The translations under genes were made by a program, and so were the position numbers. The notes under the pieces were generated by a model. It ran no database searches. It saw only the letters and a program-made list of their open reading frames with translations, and was not told where the DNA came from. From Gammaproteobacteria bacterium (lineage in GTDB: Bacteria > Pseudomonadota > Gammaproteobacteria > Nitrosococcales > Methylophagaceae), in assembly GCA_029210875.1 (NCBI GenBank), contig JARGFJ010000015.1, positions 1 to 53,242 on the forward strand: DNA of 53,242 nt, in the 5' to 3' direction. Each line of letters opens with the position of its first letter. Within the stretch, counting starts at the first letter, position 1. Positions 1-9,000 of this stretch are shown here, piece by piece.

Positions 1-318
1 GGCATACGTTATGTGTTTGAGCCAGATGCAGTGGGCGGCAGTGTTGGAACCTTAAAACTGTTTGATATAGCCAACCCTACAGAATCTAGCATAACTATTA
101 AAAACTATACATTGGGTCAGCTTGAGTTAACTGAGACTGTGACAGCATCAGATGAGCCAGACACTATACCGACAGAAGCAGAAACGTATACAGGCACCAG
201 CGGCAATAATCTGATTAATTTAAGCAGTTCGGCATTTTTTTATAAAAATAAAGCTGTTTCCTTTTTTGTCTTTTGGGCAGTTAATGAAACATCATTACAA
301 GGAATCAACTCACTATGA
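1..318 (+). CDS. 3' stub of an RTX lipase-type gene (5' end outside window)
   Basis: The reading frame is open from the first base and ends at the TGA at 316-318, so only the C-terminal part of a protein is visible. Residues 1-26 match the stretch after the first RTX block of the large protein at 3079-10476, and the DNA of 1-77 matches 4837-4913 with about three differences. After a single RTX-like start (TSGNNLINL) the protein changes into a hydrophobic, unrelated tail and stops. It lacks the long RTX array and the C-terminal secretion region of the large protein. Its stop overlaps the next gene by four bases (ATGA), so the two are probably cotranslated. It is probably a truncated copy of an RTX lipase, like 929-2569. 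The upstream lipase domain cannot be seen. Confidence 0.7.
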   Translation, partial: GIRYVFEPDAVGGSVGTLKLFDIANPTESSITIKNYTLGQLELTETVTASDEPDTIPTEAETYTGTSGNNLINLSSSAFFYKNKAVSFFVFWAVNETSLQGINSL

Positions 319-932
319 TTTTTTTAATGCCTATTTATTTTATTTTTGCTGTGATTGTGATTTATAAACTGATGAAAAAATATCGGGGCCAGCACAAATG
401 GCGACGATGTATCTTATTGGCTTTCTTATTCTATCTGCCTGTAGGTTGGGATGTGATATTAGGGCGAGCCTATTTTCAGTATCTATGCAATAAGGATGGT
501 GGCGTTCATATCTACCAGACTGTAGAGCTTGGGCCTGAGCATTGGTATCCGGATGGTAGTCCGAAGTTTTATACCAAAAAAGGTGATTTTGATGAAGGAT
601 ATTTTAATAATAAATATCGTCTAGTTACTGTCAGAAGAGATCAAGAATTTGAAACGAGCTTGCCAATTTTACGAGAGTTAACACAAATAATAGATTTAAC
701 GTCTGAAACAGTCTTAGGTGAAGTTGTTACTTATCTTTATACAAATGGTTGGGTGATAAATACATGGCAGCCTTTTAGCACAAGTGGGATGCGCTGTCCC
801 CGGTTTAGTGATTATCCCAAACCTAGTGATTTTGATGACAACCCTATGACGAAAAAGTCTGATCCTTGGGGATATAGAAAATTTGATAGTTATATTTTTT
901 TGAAAACTGATAACAAGGAAGTTGAAAAATGA
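315..932 (+). CDS. small membrane-anchored protein with DGGV-IYQ motif, candidate immunity protein
   Basis: This 205-aa protein is not from a family I can name. It has two hydrophobic segments, about residues 3-18 and 32-48, separated by a basic loop (KKYRGQHKWRR). By the positive-inside rule the rest of the chain would be periplasmic. Just after the second segment comes Cys, then KDGGVHIYQ. A second Cys-Pro lies near residue 162. The protein at 2569-3075 has the same order: membrane segment, Cys, DGGV-IYQ, a KYR...RR stretch and a late Cys-Pro. It overlaps the preceding stub by four bases and the following lipase by four bases (ATGA at 929-932), so all are translationally coupled. Position and repeated pairing with a lipase suggest an immunity or partner protein. 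This is inference. Confidence 0.8.
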   Translation: MIFLMPIYFIFAVIVIYKLMKKYRGQHKWRRCILLAFLFYLPVGWDVILGRAYFQYLCNKDGGVHIYQTVELGPEHWYPDGSPKFYTKKGDFDEGYFNNKYRLVTVRRDQEFETSLPILRELTQIIDLTSETVLGEVVTYLYTNGWVINTWQPFSTSGMRCPRFSDYPKPSDFDDNPMTKKSDPWGYRKFDSYIFLKTDNKEVEK

Positions 933-2569
933 CCACAGAAATAAATGCATATTATGAAAATTCACAGTTGGCTCAAGCAGCATACGCAGTGCTTACCGAA
1001 GGAATGACACCACCTCAAATTGAAGCTGCATTAGGTTTTGAACAGCAAAGCAATTACTCTGTAACCCAAGGAAATATTTTTGCTGAACAATACGATGTTA
1101 TTGATTCACAACAAAATACGGATACTGGCTTTTCTGCAACCCTGTTTCAAGATCAGGCCGGCACTTACACGTTAGCCATCAGAGGCACAGAGTTAACAAC
1201 AGATTTTTCTAATGATGTCTTATTAACTGACATTGCCGACATCGGTGCGGATGGCATTGCATTAAAACAGGCTGTTGATCTGTTTAATTACTATCAAAAA
1301 CTGATTACGCCAGTCGGTAGTGAAGCGATGCAACTTGATTATTATCAAGGTGTTTTGCCCCCAGACCCCGGCACTCCCTATCAAACTATTCTGGATGATG
1401 GGAGTGTGCCTAAATATCGTTACTTAAAGGTAATATCTTCTGTAGAAGGATTGGGAGAAATACCAGAGTCAGCAGAAATTAATGTGGCGGGGCATTCCCT
1501 AGGTGGTCATTTGGCGTTGATTTTGTCAAGGCTCGACCCTGACAATATCAACCAAGTTTATACCTATAATGCCCCTGGGTTTGATACCGGAATTATCGGT
1601 TCTGATGATACAGAGTGGTTTTTTGATGCGGTGCGCCAGCTTCAAATACAACAGCAAGGAACAAGCACCGTTTCCGAAGATAGCTTTCCTGAAGATAAGC
1701 TAAATAATCTTATCATTCCTCTTGACAAGATCTCTGATATTGGAGAAGTTCCTGCTGGACAAATAAACCAGTTTGGTGAGGCCCAAAATTACTTTTCAGC
1801 TCATAGTGTAGTAGGTATTACTGACGCATTAGCCCTCTATTCGGTATTGAGTAATTTATCCCCAGATACTAGCTTTGATGAAATCACTTCATTATTTGAA
1901 TTGGGTGCGAGTGATGCAAATAGTGATTTGGAAGGCATCATCAATACTCTAGGCGATTTACTTGGTTTCGGTCAGGAAGCTGTTATCGGCGACCGTGAAA
2001 CATACTATCAACATATACAAGCTATATCAGCCGGTATATATGTCAATCCAGATGTTATAAGTCCTGTCCTCAAACCCGAATACCAAAACCTGCAAATCGT
2101 CTCAGTCGCCAGCCTATCCAACTCAGCCCACCTCAACAACGCTGATGGCTTCGCCTACCGCTACGCTTTAGAAAATCTCAATCCCTTTGCCATAACGGGC
2201 GATGTCAATTTATACAGCCAACACAACCAGAACGGTGAACTGAAGAGTGACAACTTCAGCGAGCACTATCTGGCTGATAGAGCCGAGATGCTTGCCGTCA
2301 AAAACCAGTTGTTTGCCGAAGATACAACGGCTGAATTTAATGCCGATATTCCAGCAGATACCTTGTTCAAAGACACCACAAGCGGACTGGAACTAAGACA
2401 AACCGTTGGTTTGTCGGCATTGGATATTGAGCGAGAGCAGTACCTGTTTGGTTCAGATGAAAGTGAACAAGAATATGAACTGATGGGAGGCAATAAAAAC
2501 GACCATATTTATGGTGGTGGCAATGACTGGCTAGTTGGTCAAGGTTTCATTGAAAAAAGGGCCGCATAA
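929..2569 (+). CDS. lipase-like alpha/beta hydrolase with truncated RTX tail
   Basis: The 546-aa protein has a class 3 lipase-like fold. TLAIRGTE (about residues 83-90) is typical of the strand before the oxyanion region, and GHSLGG at 188-193 is the nucleophile elbow with Ser190. His292 in AHSVVGITDAL aligns with His293 of the larger paralogue and is the likely catalytic His. Residues about 398-452 (SAHLNN to LADRAEM) are almost identical to the paralogue. The chain ends soon after two RTX-like units (GGNKNDHIYGGGNDW) with an unrelated short tail, so it lacks the calcium-binding array and C-terminal type I secretion region. It overlaps the small genes on both sides (ATGA upstream, TAATG downstream). 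It may be a silent or donor cassette, or an enzyme that acts without RTX secretion. The substrate is unknown. Confidence 0.85.
   Translation: MTTEINAYYENSQLAQAAYAVLTEGMTPPQIEAALGFEQQSNYSVTQGNIFAEQYDVIDSQQNTDTGFSATLFQDQAGTYTLAIRGTELTTDFSNDVLLTDIADIGADGIALKQAVDLFNYYQKLITPVGSEAMQLDYYQGVLPPDPGTPYQTILDDGSVPKYRYLKVISSVEGLGEIPESAEINVAGHSLGGHLALILSRLDPDNINQVYTYNAPGFDTGIIGSDDTEWFFDAVRQLQIQQQGTSTVSEDSFPEDKLNNLIIPLDKISDIGEVPAGQINQFGEAQNYFSAHSVVGITDALALYSVLSNLSPDTSFDEITSLFELGASDANSDLEGIINTLGDLLGFGQEAVIGDRETYYQHIQAISAGIYVNPDVISPVLKPEYQNLQIVSVASLSNSAHLNNADGFAYRYALENLNPFAITGDVNLYSQHNQNGELKSDNFSEHYLADRAEMLAVKNQLFAEDTTAEFNADIPADTLFKDTTSGLELRQTVGLSALDIEREQYLFGSDESEQEYELMGGNKNDHIYGGGNDWLVGQGFIEKRAA
2120..2284 (+). 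repeat. 165-bp block shared with 4249-4413
   Basis: This coding block immediately after the lipase domain matches 4249-4413 over the same length with about 14 differences counted by eye. The lipase-coding DNA upstream of it is far more divergent. It is a natural site for homologous recombination between the two lipase genes. Confidence 0.85.
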
Positions 2570-3075
2570 TGGCGAAGATAAATCAACAAAGCGGATACAG
2601 CCTTATTGGCTGGCTTGGACTCATGCCTTTTATTTTATTGGGTGTACTGGTTGTGTTGTTTTTAGCGTGTGAACTCAATAAAACCTATTGGGATTATAGA
2701 ATCAATCAAATGTGTGAGGAAGATGGTGGGGTTGAGATTTATCAGCATATTGATGTGACACCGGAGGAATATGCCAAATTACCAAAAGTTGGTTCAGGAA
2801 TTGATTTTGGGCCTAAAAAATCAGCATCTTCGACAGATATTTTGTACGCGCAAAGCATCGATACGAAATATCGTCATAATTTAGTTCGAATTAGGAGAAC
2901 TGAGGTTAAGTTAAGAAGAATTACCGATGACAAAATTATTGCTAGCTATATTAGAAATTCTAGGATCGGAGGTGATTTTCCAACGGGAATTGGGCACAAC
3001 AGTTCATATAGCTGCCCAACATCAGAATATTTGCTAGAAGAAAAGAAAAATATTTTTATAATAAAGGAGAAATAA
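2569..3075 (+). CDS. small membrane-anchored protein with DGGV-IYQ motif, candidate immunity protein
   Basis: The 168-aa product is a diverged paralogue of 315-932. One hydrophobic segment (about residues 11-33) is followed by the motif CEEDGGVEIYQ, a KYR...RR stretch, and a late Cys-Pro (SYSCP) near residue 145. The remainder is hydrophilic and probably lies outside the cytoplasmic membrane. The start ATG overlaps the stop of the lipase at 929-2569 (TAATG). The next gene, the large RTX lipase, starts three bases after its stop, and the end of this gene (AAAGGAG) supplies that gene's ribosome binding site. No such small gene follows the large lipase, so pairing of each small gene with the lipase downstream of it is the simpler reading. 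The immunity role is inference and the family is unrecognised. Confidence 0.8.
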   Translation: MAKINQQSGYSLIGWLGLMPFILLGVLVVLFLACELNKTYWDYRINQMCEEDGGVEIYQHIDVTPEEYAKLPKVGSGIDFGPKKSASSTDILYAQSIDTKYRHNLVRIRRTEVKLRRITDDKIIASYIRNSRIGGDFPTGIGHNSSYSCPTSEYLLEEKKNIFIIKEK

Positions 3076-3078
3076 ATC

Positions 3079-6000
3079 ATGACGGATGTGAACTTTTTAT
3101 ATAAACAAGCGGAACTGGCTATGGCTGCTTATGCCAGCCTAACACTTGGCAAAATTTTAGATGAAAATATTAATGCTCTTATTAATAAAGATTTCACTCT
3201 AAGACAGTCCGAAGAATTTGCCGCCCACTACAATGTAATAACCCAATACGACGACCCTAACGGCAGTGGCTTTAGCGCCACCGTGTTTAGTGATGCATCG
3301 GGCAACCTGAATCTCGCTATTCGAGGTACAGAAGGCATTACTAATCTCCCTGACATGGAGACAAACAGTTATATCGCTCAGTACGGTGCAGCATATGACC
3401 AAATCGTTGCCATGTATAACTGGTGGTCAAGCGCTACCACAGCGGAAGGTCAAGCCGTTCAACAATTCAGCATCAACTATCATACATCTGATAATTCCGC
3501 CCCGGAAGGCGCCCTATACTCAGTGCCAATCGGTCAAGGGCTTTATAAAAACTATTATCTGGAACCATCATCAACAGTACCTGCAACAGGAGAGTTGGTA
3601 GCGGCGCTGGTATCCGACCCTGATGGAAAGCTCAATATCAGCGGTCATTCGCTCGGCGGCCACCTCGCGATGGCCTTTGGCTCACTCTTTAGTGATTTTA
3701 CAAATCAGATCACCGTTTTTAATGCTCCCGGCTTTATTGACTCAACCACCAACCAAAGTTTCTTCTCAATGTTAGGAGGAAATGTGCCTGACGGTGCAGT
3801 AACAACTAACGTCATTGCCAATGAAGCCTCTGAAAATGATGGATTCAGTCCCATTGCTGGTTTGTATTCTCAACCGGGTGAAAACATAGACATTGCTATT
3901 GAAGATCAAATTTTCGGTGATGAGGAGATAGAGAATGTTCCGAACGCATTAAATCATAGCCAAATGATATTGACTGATTCATTGGCTGTATTAAATGTAT
4001 TGACCCGTTTGGATCCAAATCTCACAACTGACGAATATAAAGCAATTGTTCATGCCGCAACAAATAGCACATCTGGGAGTTATGAAAAAATCGTTGATAC
4101 ACTTGAAGCCCTGTTTGGCATCAATAATGTCAATTTGTTAACCGGCAATGATAATCGTGACGCGCTCTATAATGCAATTTACGATATGGAAAGTGATATC
4201 CAGCAGTACGCTGGTGCGGTAAATAGTGTATCTACCAGTGACTTGGCCAACTCAGCCCACCTCAACAACACCGACGGCTTCGCCTACCGCTATGCTTTAG
4301 AAAACCTGGATCCCTTTGCCATAACCGGCGATGTCAATTTATACACCCAACACAACCAGAACGGTGAACTCAATGCAGACAACTTCAGCGAGCACTATCT
4401 GGCTGATAGAGCCATATTGTTACAGGCCAAAAATGAAGCCTATGTACGAGATAATGATGCGTTTTTCAACTATGACTCACAGCACGGCACTATCGTTTAT
4501 CAAGATTCAGGAAGCGGATTCCAAGCCAACTATCTTAGTCAAGATACCTCTATCTCACCTGTCAGCCAGCGTGTGAAATTTGGTGGTGGTACTGCGGATA
4601 GTCTTGAAGGTTTCACACAAAATGACCGGCTTTATGGCAGGGATGGCAACGACACCTTAAACGGCGGTGATGGTGATGATTATCTAGAAGGCGGCAGTGG
4701 CAGTGACACCTACATTTACACCGAAGGTAACGACATCATTCTCGACAGCGATGGCCTTGGCAATATTAACTGGAAAGGGCAGGTTCTCACTGCCATTTCA
4801 CTCAATGAATCCAACAGCCATGTTGATGATGACAACGGCATACGCTATCTGTTTGAGCCAGATGCAGTGAGCGGCAGTGTTGGAACCTTAAAACTGTTTG
4901 ATATAGCCAACCCAGCAGAATCCAGTATCACGATTAATAAATATAGATTGGGGCAGCTTGGCTTGACAGAGGCAGTGCTCAAGCCCGAGCAGCCAGATCT
5001 TATACCTGCCGATATCTATATAGGTGATGACGCAAATAATCTCTATGCACTTGATAGCGATCAAAATATCGATAGCACATTACGTGGATTCGGTGGTAAA
5101 GACTTGCTATCTGGGCAGGCTGGAAATGATGTATTAGAAGGAGGTAGTGGTGATGACTGGTTGTTAGGTGGTGGTGATAATGACTGGCTAGATGGTGGTG
5201 ACGATAATGATTACCTATTCACGGGGAAAGGAAAAAATACGGCTAAAGGTGGGGAGGGAAATGATTTTATTTTAGCAAATAGCGTCATTGTGCCTGAATA
5301 TCCGCTGATAGATGCTGTTGATAACGATATTGCGTTATCTAGAACTGAATTGTGGTCGATCATACAGTCGACGTTTCGTTTTTCATATCAAGGAATTTCT
5401 TATGACAGTAACAATCAGCTGAACTTTTTGTTTGCCCCTGCTTATCCCAGTACACCTTTTAGTGGTGTGTTAGCAACCAATGCAGATGTTGCATACACCT
5501 ATATCCCTGGCGGTGGTCAATTTGGCATTGGCAGTTTAAATGTGAATTCTTTGAGCTCATCAAATACGAGCTTGTATCACCTTAGGGTGTCTTCACTGCC
5601 GATAGTGGACACAAACACGAATACACTTTTTGGAGAGGCTGGTGATGATTTATTGGCAGGTAATGCTGGCAATGATTGGTTATCAGGTGGCATAGGTGAT
5701 GATAAATTAGCAGGCAATGCTGGCAACGATACCTTATCGGGCGGTGATGGCAACGACACTTTGATTGCCGGCGAAGGCGATGATGTGCTTGAAGGCGGTA
5801 AGAATGTAGATTATCTATATGGTGAGCAAGGACACGACCGAGTTTTTGGTGGTTCGGGAGATGATTTTCTTTGGGGTGATAGTGAATATCTAGATGAAAG
5901 TCTTCATGGTGATGATTACCTGGATGGCGGCGATGGTAATGATCAGCTTGTTGGCGGGGCTGGTTCTGACACATTAATCGGTGGACAGGGTGTAGATACA

Positions 6001-9000
6001 CTGTTCGGAGAAGCTGGGGATGATGTGCTGGAGGGGAACACAGATAATGATAACCTCCAAGGCGGCGCTGGTAATGACACGCTTCGAGGCGGTGCCGGTG
6101 ATGACGACCTGTGGGGTGAGGCCGATGCAGATACATTATTTGGCGGTGCGGGTAAGGATTATTTGAATGGTGGTAGCGGGGATGATGTGCTGGATGGTGG
6201 ACTTGGCAATGATACGTTATGGGGAGGGCAAGGGAAAGATACGTTTGTCTTGAACACGAATGGCGGTGTTGATGTTATCTATGATGCTGATGGTAGTGAT
6301 ATTGTACGCTTTTCAGAGGGCATTATGCTTGATGATATTAGTGCCGAGATCGTTAATGGTACTGATGGTTCTTATTTGGCGATCAGCTATGCCGATGCAA
6401 ACAGTACTGTCTATATCAAAAATGGCTATGAAAGCGGGATAGCACATTTTCAATTCTATGATGGAACGGTATTCAATACGCAGGAGTTCATTCACGCTAC
6501 ATTTAAGCAAGCGATTGAATATACAACAAATGATGCTGGTGCTCCGGTGTTTGGCAGTGCATTTTCTGATACTTTGGTGGGTTCGGCGTATGCAGATCAT
6601 TTATATGGTGGAGAGGGGGATGATGTATTAGCTGGTGGTACTGGTGATGATTTACTTGAGGGTGGCAAGGGTAATGATACTTATTTGATTGGCCATGGTA
6701 CCGGACAGGATCTGATCAACGGTGAAGCAAATGAAATCAATACCTTGAAGCTGTTATCTGGTTTGAATGTTTCAGATTTATCTGTTGAGCGACAGGGGAA
6801 TGATTTATCTTTATACATCAACAACAGCCATGATGGCGTTATTATCTCTGATTATTATCAACATTCTCAGGCGTGGAAAATTATTGATGACAATGATGTC
6901 ATTATGTCACTTTCGTCATTGGCAGACACAGCAACGGCTGTTTCCACAGCTGCTTCAATAGCTGAGTCTAAAGATCAGTATATTAGTCAGGTCAAGCAAG
7001 TCTATGGTAGTGCTTTACAGGCTCATGGTTATGTTAAACAAGGTGATGTTTACAGTAAAACGGTGAATTGGAGTACAGGTTACACATCAAAAACGTATTA
7101 CACTGATCACTACTCAGTAGCTATTCAAAATCAGCATGATCATGCTGAGACGATAAATTGGACTCATTCGGACCTGATTAAGCAATTTACTGAAACCAGT
7201 AGTAGCACCTCAATAGAAACGGAAACCAGTTTGAACTCATTGGGTGCGGTTTATGCCCAAAAAAGTCGTACTGGTAGTTTAGCTTCACCTGATTATGTAT
7301 CACTAGACGAGAGTCTGAGTTCCGGTTCAGTTAAACTGAAAGGTCATCATGTTCCGATATATGGAACAGGCAACACCTATGATCCATTGACCGGGCAATG
7401 GAGATCTGAAGTGATGGGATACTGGATTTATCCTGATGGTGTCTCACCCAGTTATCAAGATAGAACACTGCAAGTCACCCGTAAGACGCAAGATGTCAAT
7501 GTGACGCTTAATATTGGCAGTTTGACAGCAGAAGATGTGTCTAATGAGATCACTATTTCAGATAATTATTTCACTATGGTTGATGCAGGTGCAGGAGATG
7601 ATAAGTTATCTGTTGCTTTGTCAGAAGCTGGTATCGCGCTTCCCGATTCATCGCAACTCACTAATGTTGGCACGGTGGGGCATTGGTTATTGGGTAACGA
7701 TGGCAATGACCAGATTTATGGCGGCTTACGTAACGATATCTTAATTGGTGGACGAGACGATGATTATTTAAATGGTAGTTTGGGCAATGACCATTATTTG
7801 TTTTTTATTGGCGATGGTAAAGATGCCGTGTTTGACGATGGTGCAAATGTCGGTATGCGGCAGCAGGATATTATTCAGTTGCCTGAGGGTGTTTCAGTAT
7901 CTGATCTGAACTTTTCGTGGGGTGAAAAGCTCATTGCTTCCCGAATCACGGAAACAAACTGGAAAGGGAAGTTGCAGTCGCTTCACACTACATTAACGTT
8001 GTCTTGGGGTGGTGATGACAGTATCACCGTCGTACTGCCACACACTAATCTCAATATTGCTTACGGGATAGATCTCATCGAATTCTCAGATGGCAGTCGG
8101 GTTGACTTCGAAACACTGATTGGCAAGGCTGGCCCAGCTCCAGATTTAGATTTGTACAATCATGCCAATGAGTTAGTAGGAACAGGACAAATCTACGGCG
8201 GTGGCGGCAACGATATACTGCAAGGATATTCCACTGACCAAGGTTCATCCGTTGGCCTCATACCGTTTCCAGTTCTTGTTGGCGGGGGAGGAACAGACCA
8301 GCTTTACAATCCTGATGGGGCGAGGCTGGTAGGGGGGAGTGGAACTGATACCTTGCTGGGTGGCGACGGTGTAGATGAACTGATGGGCGGAGAGCTATAT
8401 CAAACGGAAGGAATTTATTACGACGGTGTACCCAGGTTTGCCTATGGTGGTCTTTGGGATGCAGGGAACACCTTTGTCGGCGGTAAGGGGGCTGATACGA
8501 TTTGGACTACTGCTGGCAGTGACATCATTGAATATAGTGCCGGTGATGGGCTCGATACAATAACCGATGTGTATCATACCGATGAGGCACTAGATTTTCC
8601 TGATGATTTCGGTTTTGGCGATTTGACGTCAGCCCAGCGGCAACAACTGAATGATACTGCTGATATCTTGCGTTTTGGTAATGGTATTTCAGTGAGCGAT
8701 ATTGAAGTAAAGCGAGCTACCTCATACACATCTACTATTGTCACAAGGGAAAATGCATCGTTGAGTTTTGCACTGAAAGATGGCAGTGGTGGAGTCGTAT
8801 TCAACAACTGGTTTAATGCGGCTTATAATCAATTAAAAAGAGTCGAATTTGCTGATGGCACGATCTGGGAAGGTGAGCTGCTTGAAGGTATTATCAACGG
8901 CGACCCCATCAACATAGTGCCATTAGTGCAGACCCCACTCGCTGATGTGGTTGTCAATGAAGATGATATTCTCTCCTTGCCGATACCGGAAAATGCCTTT

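Noticed and set aside
929-3075. The 546-aa lipase as a frameshifted full-length RTX gene
   Set aside because: The DNA after 2569 does not continue RTX repeats in another frame but encodes a distinct small membrane protein, so this is a true truncation or cassette boundary.
5577-6136. Long antisense open frames opposite the RTX repeats
   Set aside because: The repeated GGxGxD codons read backwards give open, low-complexity His/Arg or Pro/Ser-rich frames. They lack ribosome binding sites and mirror the repeats.
5080-6250. Regular short repeats resembling a CRISPR array
   Set aside because: The periodicity is about 27 bases, in frame, degenerate, and encodes RTX nonapeptides. There are no unique spacers or cas genes.
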